NCBI RefSeq assembly: GCF_900142025.1
Contig: NZ_FQZM01000015.1
Location: 17,894-81,893 of the forward strand
Reading direction: 5' to 3'
Length of the DNA: 64,000 bases
DNA from: Desulfofundulus thermosubterraneus DSM 16057
GTDB taxonomy: Bacteria; Bacillota; Desulfotomaculia; Desulfotomaculales; Desulfovirgulaceae
In this document: piece by piece, positions 10,118-18,386 of the stretch
Layout: the number at the start of each line of letters is the position of its first letter
Numbering within the stretch: position 1 is the stretch's first letter
Notes under the pieces: generated by a model
What the model was told of the DNA's origin: nothing
The model's database searches: none
Seen by the model: only the letters and a program-made list of their open reading frames with translations
Position numbers and translations under genes: made by a program

Positions 10118-10444
10118 TCTAAAAAACATAAAAACCGCCCCTTTTTCGGGACGGAAATTGTTCCTTGTCGCGGTACCACCCTTATTGTTTATGCCCGGAC
10201 TAAAACTTCGCTCCGCACAATGGAGAATTAAACTGCCATGCGTCCCATAATGTAGCCTTAGTGTGAAAGGGGTGACCGTTCAATTATATTATTTTCAAAC
10301 CAGGCCTTTAGTGTACGGCTAACCTCCGGTACAGGATGTAGGCGCGGATTGAACCAGTCGCTTCGAACAGCCTCCAAAAAAATTCGGCGGTTAAAAACAT
10401 TTAACCACGACCTTTCCCTGTTTTTTGGGGACCCTTCGGTGTTG
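10118..10444 (-). promoter_or_regulatory. T-box riboswitch upstream of pheST
   Basis: The conserved T-box sequence AAGGGTGGTACCGCG is read on the minus strand at 10169-10183. It is followed by a terminator, CCGTCCC-GAAAAA-GGGGCGG with a U-rich tail (10121-10154), just before pheS. Uncharged tRNA pairing with the T-box would favour the antiterminator. A TTC (Phe) triplet at 10351-10353 in the stem I region (CTGGTTCAATCC) is the likely specifier. The left boundary is set by the promoter. Confidence 0.92.
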
Positions 10445-10473
10445 ATTATATCACAAGCCCCCGCTTAAAACAA
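10445..10473 (-). promoter_or_regulatory. Sigma-A promoter of pheST
   Basis: A perfect -10 TATAAT (10445-10450) lies 17 bp from a partial -35 TTGTTT (10468-10473), directly before the T-box leader on the minus strand. Confidence 0.75.
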
Positions 10474-10530
10474 GGAAGTTTCCAGAAAAATTCGGGAACA
10501 GCCTGTTACCGTGAACGCAATTTAAAGCCC

Positions 10531-10640
10531 GTGTAAATGTTCAGTGAACTCTACTGGATGCGGTGCTGTCCTCGCTCACTCTACTGCTTCGCGTAAGATG
10601 CGCACCGTGGCTAGCTTCGGATCGTCTCTGGCTCTCTGTG
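10531..10640. repeat. Dispersed palindromic repeat, copy B
   Basis: Begins gtaaatgttcagtgaac and contains tgtcctcgctcactctactg and gcttcgcg, matching the cores of copies A and C. Short arms cggtgc (10561-10566) and gcaccg (10602-10607) pair. The right part runs into the 3' end of the SpoU methyltransferase gene, whose stop is at 10611. Confidence 0.55.
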
Positions 10641-11447
10641 GATTGCTTGGTCCTGACTGTAGCCCATCCGCTGGCGTACCGCTTCATAAAGCATGATGGA
10701 AGCGGCTACAGCCACATTCAGGGACTCGGCCCGCCCGGGCATGGGGACCGTGGCCAGCAAATCGGCGCAGGCCAGCAGTTCCGGAGAAAGACCCCGGGCC
10801 TCACTGCCTACCATTAGGGCCAATGGGCGGGTCAAATCCACGGTGGGGAGAGGTATGCCGCCTGCAGGAACACCGGCCACCAGCACAAGGCCGGCTGTCT
10901 TTAAACGGACCAGCACATCCTCCCCTTCCCGTACGGCCGCTACGGGAAGGTGAAAAAGGGAACCCATGGTAGCCCGGATGGTTTTCGGGTTGTATAAATC
11001 CACCGTCCCGGGAAACAAGATCACTCCACCCGCACCGGCGGCGTCGGCACTGCGGATAATGGTGCCCAGGTTGCCCGGGTCCTGAACGCCGTCAACCACC
11101 AGCAAAAGAGATGGCCCTGCCGCCAGGGTTTCCTCCAGGGTGTAGCCGGGTTTTTCCACCACGGCCAACACCCCCTGGGGAGTAGCCGTATCAGCCAACT
11201 CCGCCAGCAGCTTTTCCTCCACCGGCAAGAGTTGAATCCCCCGCTCCCGGGCTGCCTCAAGAAGAACAGCGGCCCGTTCGCTCCCGGACGGGCTATAAAC
11301 GAGCATTTTTACCGGCCATCCGGACGAAAGTGCCTCCTCTACCAGGCGCACTCCTTCCAGAAGAAAGTGCCCCTCCTTATCCCGCTGGCTCCGGCGGGCC
11401 AACCGGCGAAGATACTTGACCTGCGGGTTGGCTTTGCTGCGGATCAT
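10611..11447 (-). CDS. SpoU/TrmH-family RNA 2'-O-ribose methyltransferase
   Basis: A 278-residue SAM-dependent SPOUT methyltransferase acting on rRNA or tRNA. It has an N-terminal substrate-binding domain (GHFLLEGVRLVEEAL, about 26-40) and the knotted catalytic domain with the three SpoU motifs: DGVQDPGNLGTIIRSADAAG (about 118-137), LMVGSEARGLSPELL (about 210-224) and IPMPGR/SLNVAVAASIMLYEAV-type end (about 232-255). The exact base modified is unknown. After the conserved AVRQR the protein has an extra tail of about 18 residues encoded partly in repeat copy B. It starts 4 bp after the trkA-type gene stop. Confidence 0.92.
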   Translation of the reverse strand: MIRSKANPQVKYLRRLARRSQRDKEGHFLLEGVRLVEEALSSGWPVKMLVYSPSGSERAAVLLEAARERGIQLLPVEEKLLAELADTATPQGVLAVVEKPGYTLEETLAAGPSLLLVVDGVQDPGNLGTIIRSADAAGAGGVILFPGTVDLYNPKTIRATMGSLFHLPVAAVREGEDVLVRLKTAGLVLVAGVPAGGIPLPTVDLTRPLALMVGSEARGLSPELLACADLLATVPMPGRAESLNVAVAASIMLYEAVRQRMGYSQDQAIHREPETIRS

Positions 11448-11451
11448 GGAA

Positions 11452-12096
11452 CTAGCCCCCGAGGGTTCTCAGCTTCTCGTTACGCCCCAGGGCCACCAGG
11501 ATATCTCCTTCATTAATCACCTGCCTGGCACCGGGGGAAATGATAATCTCCTCACCGCGACGGATGGCCAGGACGGTAACACCGTATTCCCGGCGCATGG
11601 CCGATTCCTGCAGGGTTTTACCCACAAACTCGGGAGGAGCCATAAGCTCAACAATACTGTAATCAGGAGAAAGATTGATCTGATCCAGGATATTTTTGGA
11701 GACCAGGGCGTGGGCCACCCGCACCCCCATATCCCGCTCGGGGAAAACCACCATATCGGCCCCCACCCTTTGTAACACTTTGCCGTGAAGTTCGGTGACC
11801 GCCTTGGCCACCACCCGGGGAACACCCATTTCCTTGAGCATAACGGTGACCAGAATGCTGGACTGCACTTCCTGGCCGATGGCCACAATGACCACATCAA
11901 AATTTCTCAGGCCCAGGGATTTCAGTGCCTGCTCATCCATGGCATCCACACACACGGCGTAGGTAACCTCGTCGGTAATGGCATTTACCCGCTCTTCGTT
12001 GGTATCCACCGCCAGGACGTCATAGCCCATGCGGGCAAGGGTCCTGGCCACGCTGGAACCAAACCGTCCCAGCCCGATAACGGCAAATTGCTTCAT
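11452..12096 (-). CDS. Potassium uptake regulatory subunit (KtrA/TrkA)
   Basis: A 214-residue cytoplasmic RCK-type gating subunit. It has an N-terminal Rossmann fold with the dinucleotide motif GLGRFGSSVARTL (about 8-20) and acidic DTNEER after the second strand. A C-terminal RCK_C domain (about 133-214) contains PEFVGKTLQESAMRREYGV. It would bind nucleotide and gate the membrane subunit encoded directly upstream, 9 bp away. Confidence 0.93.
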   Translation of the reverse strand: MKQFAVIGLGRFGSSVARTLARMGYDVLAVDTNEERVNAITDEVTYAVCVDAMDEQALKSLGLRNFDVVIVAIGQEVQSSILVTVMLKEMGVPRVVAKAVTELHGKVLQRVGADMVVFPERDMGVRVAHALVSKNILDQINLSPDYSIVELMAPPEFVGKTLQESAMRREYGVTVLAIRRGEEIIISPGARQVINEGDILVALGRNEKLRTLGG

Positions 12097-12105
12097 GATC
12101 CACCC

Positions 12106-13470
12106 CTACCCCACCATAATTTTTTCTTCGGGATATCGCACAGCAGTTTTGCGCCGGCGCTGGGCAAAGGCATAGGCCAGGGTCAGGGGACCCAGGCGGC
12201 CGGCAAACATGGTGAAAATAATGGCCACCCGGCCCAGGGGAGTCAGTTCGGGAGTCAAGCCCATGCTTAAGCCGACGGTACCAAATGCGGAAACGGTTTC
12301 AAACAAAGAGGCCAGGAAATCACCGCCTTCGGTAACACTTAAAAGCAGGGTTACCGTGCTTACCAGCAGAATGGCCCACAGGGTAACCGAAAGGGCCTTA
12401 TAAACCTGCCACGGGGGAATGCGCCGGCGGAAAACCTCCACATCCTCCTTTCCCTTGCTTAAAGACCAGAGGGTAATTCCCAGAAGGGCAAAGGTGGTGG
12501 TTTTGATCCCACCACCGGTGGAACCGGGAGAGGCCCCTATAAACATCAGTATAATTATGAGAAACTGGGTAGCTGGATTCAAATGTCCAATGTCCACAGT
12601 GTTGAAGCCGGCTGTACGGGGGGTAACGGCCTGAAAATAAGAGGCCAGGATCTTCCCGGATAAAGGCAAATCGCGCAGGATATGTCCCCACTCCAGCAGG
12701 CCAAAGAGGAGGGCACCACAGAAAATGAGCCATCCGGTTACCCGCAGGACCAGTTTGGTGTGCACGGACAGGCGGCGGGTGCGCGGGTAGTTGTAGAGTT
12801 CCATAACCGTGGAAAAACCCAGCCCGCCCAAAATAATGAGAGTGGTCACGGATAGGGTAACTACCGGATCGCTTACATACCCGGTAAGGCTTCTGAAATC
12901 CCCCAGCAGATCAAAACCGGCGTTGTTAAAGGCCGAAACGGCATGAAAAATACCCAACCACAGGCAGCGGGGGAAACCGTAATCAAAGTAAAACCGCAGG
13001 GATAAAACTACGGCGAAAAATCCTTCGGTGAACACGGTAAAAAGTAATACGGCCCGCACCAAACGGACCACTCCCGCCACCCGCAGCTGGTTTAAGGACT
13101 CCTGAATGATCAGGCGCTCTTTGAGACCGATGCGCCTGCCCATGAGGATAAAAAATAAGGTGGCCATGCTCATGAAACCCAGCCCGCCAACTTGAATCAG
13201 GGCCAGGATGACCGCCTGGCCGAAGACAGACCAGTAAGTACCGGTATCCACCACCACCAGGCCGGTAACACACACCGCGGAAGTGGCGGTAAACAGGGCG
13301 GTGAGAAAATCCGTGTACGTACCGGATCGGCTGGAAACAGGCAGCATGAGCAACAGGGTACCGGCCAGAATTACCCCGGCAAATCCTAGCACCAGCACCT
13401 GAGGAGGGCTCAATTGCAATGGAAAGCCCTTTTTTGTATCCATACGGACCGTTTTGCGCCTGAAGTCCAA
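12106..13470 (-). CDS. Potassium transporter membrane subunit (KtrB/TrkH)
   Basis: A 454-residue K+-translocating subunit with about ten hydrophobic segments arranged as the four M1-P-M2 repeats of the superfamily. Filter-like loops include SAVCVTGLVVVDT, AFNNAGFDLLG, TAGFNTVDIG and FGTVGLSMGLT, each with the single selectivity Gly. Paired with the KtrA/TrkA-like subunit just downstream. The start is uncertain: TTG at 13470 or ATG at 13443, neither with a strong ribosome site. Confidence 0.92.
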   Translation of the reverse strand: MDFRRKTVRMDTKKGFPLQLSPPQVLVLGFAGVILAGTLLLMLPVSSRSGTYTDFLTALFTATSAVCVTGLVVVDTGTYWSVFGQAVILALIQVGGLGFMSMATLFFILMGRRIGLKERLIIQESLNQLRVAGVVRLVRAVLLFTVFTEGFFAVVLSLRFYFDYGFPRCLWLGIFHAVSAFNNAGFDLLGDFRSLTGYVSDPVVTLSVTTLIILGGLGFSTVMELYNYPRTRRLSVHTKLVLRVTGWLIFCGALLFGLLEWGHILRDLPLSGKILASYFQAVTPRTAGFNTVDIGHLNPATQFLIIILMFIGASPGSTGGGIKTTTFALLGITLWSLSKGKEDVEVFRRRIPPWQVYKALSVTLWAILLVSTVTLLLSVTEGGDFLASLFETVSAFGTVGLSMGLTPELTPLGRVAIIFTMFAGRLGPLTLAYAFAQRRRKTAVRYPEEKIMVG

Positions 13471-13587
13471 CTAAATCGACCTTCTTAACAGTTTATACTT
13501 ATACACTTTATAGAAAACCGCCCTTGAAAACCCCCAGCCTTGTTATGGATCGAGCGGGGCATCGCCCGATAGGGCGATTAGTACTTC

Positions 13588-13900
13588 TCAAACATTTGCT
13601 CGTATGGTATAGTGTACTTGCATTCTTTGACAATCAGTATGTGGTTGCAGCGGGTCAACGGGCCGCTGTGTAAAACTGATTCCCGAAAGATTCTGGTGCT
13701 TTGAAGTAAGCACGTATCTACGTAGCCGCAAGGTGAAGTAGTAGATGCCCATGGACCGGGCCTCCCGGCTCAAAGCCGGGTGTAGCTCACGAGGAAGGCG
13801 TAAGACCTGCGATTTTGCGGGCGGCTTTCCGATGACATGAGAAACCTTCGGAACGAAGCTCCCGGGCTCGTTCCAGGGGAGGTTCACAGAAGTAAATCTA
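13588..13900 (+). ncRNA. Candidate large structured RNA, identity unproven
   Basis: No convincing protein is encoded, but complementary arms are dense on this strand. Pairs include aatcagt 13632-13638 with actgatt 13675-13681, enclosing cagcgg 13648-13653 with ccgctg 13663-13668. Others are gtgctt 13696-13701 with aagcac 13708-13713, atctac 13716-13721 with gtagat 13741-13746, and cccggct 13764-13770 with agccggg 13774-13780. The last are ggaaggc 13793-13799 with gctttcc 13824-13830 and ggaacga 13850-13856 with tcgttcc 13868-13874, closed by aacct/aggtt. A terminator follows. The size and form recall the HEARO/IscB omega-RNA class, but no iscB or tnpB is next to it. Strand choice is inference. 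Confidence 0.5.
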
Positions 13901-13901
13901 C

Positions 13902-13940
13902 AAAAAACTAAGAGCATGGTTACCACCATGCTTAGTTTTT
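13902..13940. terminator. Bidirectional terminator between rplT and the structured-RNA region
   Basis: The hairpin aactaagagcatggt / accatgcttagtt has A-rich 5' and T-rich 3' flanks, so it works in both directions. It ends the infC-rpmI-rplT transcript (minus) and could end a plus-strand RNA. Confidence 0.85.
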
Positions 13941-13975
13941 GCGTTGGGAATTTAAAATACTGCTGGATTATTAAG

Positions 13976-14335
13976 TTAAGAGCCCACCTTTGATTTGGCC
14001 ACTTCCACCAGCTGCCCGAAGGCCCGGGCATCGTTAACGGCGAGGTCGGCCAGCATTTTGCGGTTAATTTCCACCCCGGCCTTGCGCAGGCCGTTCATCA
14101 AGCGACTGTAAGTGATGCCATTCATCCGGGCGGCAGCATTGATGCGGGCAATCCATAGCCTGCGGAAATCCCGCTTTCTGGCCCGCCGGTCGCGGTAGGC
14201 ATAGGCCAGGGATTTCATAACCTGCTGCCGGGCTATCCTGTAAAGCTTGCTTTTTGCCCCCCGGTAACCCCGGGCCAGTTTAAGAATTTTTTTGTGTCGC
14301 TTGCGGGATACCACACTGCTTTTGGCGCGTGGCAT
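13976..14335 (-). CDS. rplT: 50S ribosomal protein L20
   Basis: A 119-residue L20 needed for early 50S assembly. The protein begins [20 protein letters not shown], and the RNA-binding region contains [13 protein letters not shown] and [20 protein letters not shown]. The ATG at 14335 gives the universal N-terminus and lies 6-7 nt after GAGGAGGAG; the ATG two codons earlier is too close to that site. In Firmicutes L20 represses its own operon through the infC leader. Confidence 0.97.
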   Translation of the reverse strand: MPRAKSSVVSRKRHKKILKLARGYRGAKSKLYRIARQQVMKSLAYAYRDRRARKRDFRRLWIARINAAARMNGITYSRLMNGLRKAGVEINRKMLADLAVNDARAFGQLVEVAKSKVGS

Positions 14336-14364
14336 GATCATCTCCTCCTCGAAAATTCTTGGAC

Positions 14365-14559
14365 TTAGTAGGGAAGCAGCCTCTTAAGCCTCTTCATATC
14401 CGCGGCGCTGACCGGGGCAGCCTGAGCCAGCCGGCGCTTGCGCCGGGCACTCTTTTTACCCAGCAGGTGACTGTGAAAGGCATGCATGCGCTTTACTTTG
14501 CCAGTGCCGGTCTTTTTGAACCGTTTGGCTGCACCACGATGTGTCTTGATCTTGGGCAA
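14365..14559 (-). CDS. rpmI: 50S ribosomal protein L35
   Basis: A 64-residue L35 with the family N-terminus [20 protein letters not shown] and a basic [10 protein letters not shown] segment. The start is taken as TTG at 14559, which gives the canonical N-terminus and lies 8 nt after AAAGGAG; a GTG at 14568 would touch the ribosome site. Middle gene of infC-rpmI-rplT. Confidence 0.95.
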   Translation of the reverse strand: MPKIKTHRGAAKRFKKTGTGKVKRMHAFHSHLLGKKSARRKRRLAQAAPVSAADMKRLKRLLPY

Positions 14560-14574
14560 GGAAGGCACTCCTTT

Positions 14575-15147
14575 CTATTCCTGATTAACTTCTTGCTGAA
14601 TTTCCTGTTTAGTTTCCTGCTTGCTTTCCGGTTTTATATCCTGCCGCGGGGCCAGGATCATGACCATATTTTTTCCTTCGAGCTTGGGCTGTCTTTCAAT
14701 AATGGATAAGTCCTTAACCTGTTCGGCCAGGCGCAGCAAAAGCTGGTGCCCGAGTTGGGTATGCATAATTTCCCGGCCGCGGAACATAATGGTAGCCTTT
14801 ACTTTGTCGCCCTCTTTTAAAAACCGGGCTGCATTCCTGGCCTTGACCTGAAAGTCGTGTTCCTCGATGCTCGGCCGCAGTTTGACTTCCTTGATGTTAA
14901 CGATGCGCTGCCTTTTCTTGGCCTCTTTTTCCCGCTTGCTCTGTTCATACTTATACTTGCCGTAATCCATAAGCCGGCAAACCGGAGGTTTGGCCTGGGG
15001 AGCGATTTCCACCAGATCCAGTTGCCGTTCCTCTGCCAGCCGCAGGGCTTCCCGCACGGGCATAATCCCCAGTTGGTTGCCCGATGGGTCGACCACCCTT
15101 ACTTCCCTGGCCCGAATCTCCTCGTTTACCCGGAAGTTTTTGGTAAT
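14575..15147 (-). CDS. infC: Translation initiation factor IF-3 (ATT start)
   Basis: A 190-residue IF-3 that binds the 30S subunit and checks start codons. It has an N-terminal domain (NFRVNEEIRAREVRVVDPSG, LVEIAPQAKPPVCRLMDYGK), a linker helix rich in Lys/Glu and a C-terminal domain (KLRPSIEEHDFQVKARNA, GDKVKATIMFRGREI). The only start giving the family N-terminus is ATT at 15147-15145, 8 nt after AGGAGG; there is no in-frame ATG, GTG or TTG at that position. An AUU start is the classic infC autoregulatory feature. The tail carries an unusual Lys/Gln/Glu-rich extension (KPESKQETKQEIQQEVNQE). Confidence 0.95.
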   Translation of the reverse strand: MTKNFRVNEEIRAREVRVVDPSGNQLGIMPVREALRLAEERQLDLVEIAPQAKPPVCRLMDYGKYKYEQSKREKEAKKRQRIVNIKEVKLRPSIEEHDFQVKARNAARFLKEGDKVKATIMFRGREIMHTQLGHQLLLRLAEQVKDLSIIERQPKLEGKNMVMILAPRQDIKPESKQETKQEIQQEVNQE

Positions 15148-15314
15148 ATCTATGCACCTCCTGGAATTAATAAAAACAAAAACGGGCATACTCCACCCGC
15201 TTAAAACAATAGAACCTATGGTCACAACAAACCCCGAGACAGCCTACCAACGGGCGTCATGGGGTGAGAAGCGGATGGCTTCTTCTTACAGGCAGTTTTA
15301 TCCTTGCAATTATA
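15148..15314 (-). promoter_or_regulatory. infC leader, probable L20-type attenuator
   Basis: Roughly 165 nt of untranslated leader lies between the promoter and infC. It holds a GAAGC-CATCC-GCTTC hairpin and, at 15172-15200, GCGGGTGGAGTATGCCCG followed by TTTTTGTTTTT, which looks like a weak terminator. This position fits the L20 leader known in Bacillus; the full fold was not derived. Confidence 0.55.
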
Positions 15315-15338
15315 GCATGGTTACAAGTTCCCCGTCAA
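15309..15338 (-). promoter_or_regulatory. Sigma-A promoter of infC-rpmI-rplT
   Basis: -10 TATAAT (15309-15314) with -35 TTGACG (15333-15338), 18 bp spacer, minus strand. Confidence 0.8.
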
Positions 15339-15372
15339 GGGGCCTGGAAACAACCCACCCCTTCATACTTTC

Positions 15373-17283
15373 CTAACCAATAGCTTTAGTACGAATTTCC
15401 TCCAGAATGCGGGCGACAAATTCCTCCAGGGGCTGGGTCCCCTCGTCGCCCCGACTGCGCTGGCGAACCGCCACAGTGCCTTCCCGGGCCTCCCTGTCAC
15501 CCACCACCAGCATATAGGGTATTTTTTGTGCCTGGGCCTCGCGGATTTTGTAATTCACCTTTTCATTGCGGGCGTCCAGCTCTACCCTGATGTTTTCCTT
15601 TTCCAGCCGCTCCACCACCTGACGGGCGTAGCTGGCATGGCGGTCGGCAATGGGCAGAACCCTGACCTGGACCGGGGCCAGCCAGGTGGGAAAAGCGCCG
15701 GCAAAATGCTCGGTCAGGATACCGATAAAACGTTCAATGCTGCCGAACACCACCCGGTGGATCATCACGGGGCGGTGCTTCTGGCCGTCCTCGCCCACAT
15801 AGGTGAGGTCAAACTTCTCGGGCATGAGGAAATCCAGCTGAATGGTGCCGCACTGCCAGGTGCGCCCCAGGCAATCCTCCAGATGGAAGTCAATCTTCGG
15901 CCCGTAAAAGGCCCCGTCCCCTTCATTTACTTTATACTTCATCCCCCTGGCCTTCAAGGCCTCCTCTAAGGCGGTGGTAGCTATCTCCCAGATTTCGTCC
16001 GAGCCCATGGACTTTTCGGGACGGGTGGAAAGTTCCACCTTATAGTTGAAACCAAAGATGCCGTAGAAATAATCCACCAGGTCAATGACCCCGATGATCT
16101 CTTCCCGGATCTGGGAGGGCAGCATGAAGATGTGGGCGTCGTCCTGGGTAAAGCAGCGCACCCGCATGAGCCCGTGGAGCACCCCGGAAAGCTCGTGGCG
16201 GTGCACCAGGCCCAGTTCCGCCAGGCGTATGGGCAGTTCCCGGTAGCTGTGCAGGCGGCTCTTGTACACCAGGATGCCGCCCGGGCAGTTCATGGGCTTG
16301 ATGGCGTATTCCACGTCATCGATGCGGGTGAAGTACATGTTTTCCCGGTAGTGCTCCCAGTGCCCCGACCTTTCCCACAGGGACCGGTTTAAGATAATCG
16401 GCGTGCGGATTTCCTGGTAGCCCCGCTTGTAGTGCTCTTCCCGCCAGAATTGTTCCAGCTGGTTGCGCAGGACCATGCCCTTGGGATGGAAAAAGGGAAA
16501 GCCCGGTCCTTCCTCCTGGATGCTGAACAGGTCCAGTTCCACGCCCAGCTTCCGGTGGTCCCGGCGTTTGGCCTCTTCAATCCGGAAAAGGTATTCTTCC
16601 AGCTGGGACTTCTTAGGAAAAGCGGTGCCGTAAATGCGCTGGAGCATCTTGTTTCTTTCGTCGCCCCGCCAGTAAGCCCCGGCCACGGAAGTGAGCTTGA
16701 AGGCTTTCAGCCGGCCGGTAGAAGGAATGTGGGGACCGGCGCACAGGTCCACGAATTCCCCCTGCTGGTAATAAGAAATCACCGCATCTTCCGGCAGCTC
16801 ATTGATAAGCTCCACCTTGTATTTTTCCCCGGCGGCAGAAAACCGCTCCAGCGCCTCCTCCCGGGACACTTCAACCCTTTTAAAGGGAAGATCCTCCTTC
16901 ACAATGGCCTGCATTTCCCTTTCAATTTTCTCCAGGTCCGCAGGCGTGAAGGGCTTTTCCGCATCAAAGTCATAGTAAAACCCCTCGGCAATGGCCGGGC
17001 CGATGGCCAGCTTGACATCCGGGTAGAGACGCTTTACGGCCTGGGCCATGACGTGGGCGGCGCTGTGGCGGAAAGCATCCCGCCCCGGCTCATCTTCAAA
17101 GGTGTAGAACTCAACGGCGGCATCCCTGTGTAGAGGGTAACTCAAGTCCACCAGCCGCCCGTCCACCGCCGCCACCAGGGCTTCCCTGCCCAGGCGGGGG
17201 CTGATGTCCTGTGCTATGCGATTCAAAGGAGTACCAGGTTCGTATTCCCGCACGGAATCATCTTTTAAGGTTACCTTGACCAT
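15373..17283 (-). CDS. thrS: Threonyl-tRNA synthetase
   Basis: A 636-residue class II ThrRS. Domains: TGS (about 1-60, VKVTLKDDSVREYEPGTPL), the editing/SAD domain with HSAAHVMAQAVKRLYP (HxxxH) and C-containing DLCAGPHIPSTG (about 165-185), the class II core with zinc ligands in AIKPMNCPGGILVYK, LSGVLHGLMRVRCFTQDDAH, and the anticodon domain (LAPVQVRVLPIADRHASYA). The ATG at 17283 is chosen because AAAGGGGA lies 9 nt upstream; a TTG at 17307 overlaps that site. Preceded by a T-box. Confidence 0.97.
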   Translation of the reverse strand: MVKVTLKDDSVREYEPGTPLNRIAQDISPRLGREALVAAVDGRLVDLSYPLHRDAAVEFYTFEDEPGRDAFRHSAAHVMAQAVKRLYPDVKLAIGPAIAEGFYYDFDAEKPFTPADLEKIEREMQAIVKEDLPFKRVEVSREEALERFSAAGEKYKVELINELPEDAVISYYQQGEFVDLCAGPHIPSTGRLKAFKLTSVAGAYWRGDERNKMLQRIYGTAFPKKSQLEEYLFRIEEAKRRDHRKLGVELDLFSIQEEGPGFPFFHPKGMVLRNQLEQFWREEHYKRGYQEIRTPIILNRSLWERSGHWEHYRENMYFTRIDDVEYAIKPMNCPGGILVYKSRLHSYRELPIRLAELGLVHRHELSGVLHGLMRVRCFTQDDAHIFMLPSQIREEIIGVIDLVDYFYGIFGFNYKVELSTRPEKSMGSDEIWEIATTALEEALKARGMKYKVNEGDGAFYGPKIDFHLEDCLGRTWQCGTIQLDFLMPEKFDLTYVGEDGQKHRPVMIHRVVFGSIERFIGILTEHFAGAFPTWLAPVQVRVLPIADRHASYARQVVERLEKENIRVELDARNEKVNYKIREAQAQKIPYMLVVGDREAREGTVAVRQRSRGDEGTQPLEEFVARILEEIRTKAIG

Positions 17284-17359
17284 AACAAGCAGTCCCCTTT
17301 CTGCCAAATTAACTTACGCTGTCCCTCCAGCGTTTTTAAGGGCAGCTTACCCCCAACCC

Positions 17360-17644
17360 AAAATAAAAAACGCCCCTTTTCAGGGACGAAAAATTCCGCG
17401 GTTCCACCCTGCTTGGCGGCCGGACAAAAGCAATATACCGGCCAGCCCGCCTCAAAGGTGATAACGGCACCTCACCGGCCCCGCTTAGTAACCGCTCCCG
17501 GCAGCGTTCGGCAGGGCAGCTCCAGGGTGGTTTTCAGCCCCTACCATCCAGGGATGCTTTCAGCCGCGGCACCCCCTCTCTGGGGATGGACGTTTCAGGG
17601 CCTACTCTTCCCCTTCATCACCGTTGCTTTATGCTTCGTTCGTT
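17360..17644 (-). promoter_or_regulatory. T-box riboswitch upstream of thrS
   Basis: The minus strand reads AGGGTGGAACCGCGG (T-box sequence, about 17394-17408). It is followed by the terminator CGTCCCTGAAAAGGGGCG and a T-rich tail (17361-17388). An AGTAG motif in GGGGAAGAGTAGGCC marks stem I, and an ACC triplet in CTGAAAACCACC is a likely Thr specifier. Confidence 0.93.
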
Positions 17645-17673
17645 ATTATATTGGGAATCTATGCTTATGTCAA
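17645..17673 (-). promoter_or_regulatory. Consensus sigma-A promoter of thrS
   Basis: Perfect TTGACA (17668-17673), 17 bp spacer, perfect TATAAT (17645-17650), directly before the T-box leader on the minus strand. Confidence 0.9.
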
Positions 17674-17707
17674 CCGCAAGGCACCCAGAAGGATTTTGGC
17701 ACAGTGA

Positions 17708-18307
17708 CTATCTATAAAACCAAAAAATGCCCACCTGCATAAGGCCAATCACAAAACCCAAAAATCCTCCCAGAATTTCAATATGTTTTAGCTCCCGGGA
17801 AGAAACGGAGATGATGATTTTTTCCAGTTGTTCCAGAGAAAAACTGTTAACCTGCTCCTCCACTACCTTCGACAAACAAAAATCTACCTTCAGCTTTTCC
17901 CCAAAACGGTCTATCAGTTCCTCAACCAGGGGTGGCAATTCCCTTCTGATCTGTTCAGCCAGAGCATCAGAAATAATTCGCCGCAGGGACAGGGGTAAGA
18001 AACCGGGCAACCTGTCCATCACCCTGACACGGACTGCCGTATTCACGGAAGAGATCAGGTCTTCGTTTAATTGTTCTGAGCGCAGGTAGTTGAGGAGTCG
18101 TTCCTTGGGAAGCAGTTGCTCCTCAATTACCTTGCCGATAACCCTGGCCAGCTCCCCACGCCTTTTGGGCACTACCCCCTGGATAGTGTAACCAAGCACA
18201 CGAACTGGTTTGTGGGGACGAAAAATCAGCCGTACCGCCAGCCAGTTGGTGAGCCACCCGATCAGCGCCCCTACTACCGGCAACAGCACGGCCTGTGTCC
18301 AGTGCAA
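17708..18307 (-). CDS. DUF445 family membrane protein
   Basis: About 199 residues. The N-terminal membrane segment contains the DUF445 block PVVGALIGWLTNWLAVRLIF and then FRPHKPVRVLGYTIQGVVPKRR. A long amphipathic middle follows, and the C-terminal hydrophobic segment GGFLGFVIGLMQVGIFWFY anchors the tail. Function is unknown; the family is common in Firmicutes and includes YheB-like proteins. The start is taken as TTG at 18307, 8 nt after a GAGGTGAGAAGG stretch; an earlier TTG at 18337 in the same frame has no ribosome site. Confidence 0.8.
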   Translation of the reverse strand: MHWTQAVLLPVVGALIGWLTNWLAVRLIFRPHKPVRVLGYTIQGVVPKRRGELARVIGKVIEEQLLPKERLLNYLRSEQLNEDLISSVNTAVRVRVMDRLPGFLPLSLRRIISDALAEQIRRELPPLVEELIDRFGEKLKVDFCLSKVVEEQVNSFSLEQLEKIIISVSSRELKHIEILGGFLGFVIGLMQVGIFWFYR

Positions 18308-18386
18308 ATCCTTCTCACCTCGTTCTGGTGCTCTCAAAAATTACATCAGAACAAATATACCAGAACAAAAAAAAACGGGCAACAAA

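Noticed and set aside
13550..13590. Hairpin atcgcccgatagggcgat considered as a terminator
   Set aside because: No T run follows on either strand.
13588..14031. 147-residue minus-strand reading frame across the structured region and the end of rplT
   Set aside because: It overlaps the real rplT in another frame and the sequence is low in protein-like pattern; the stem structure explains it better.
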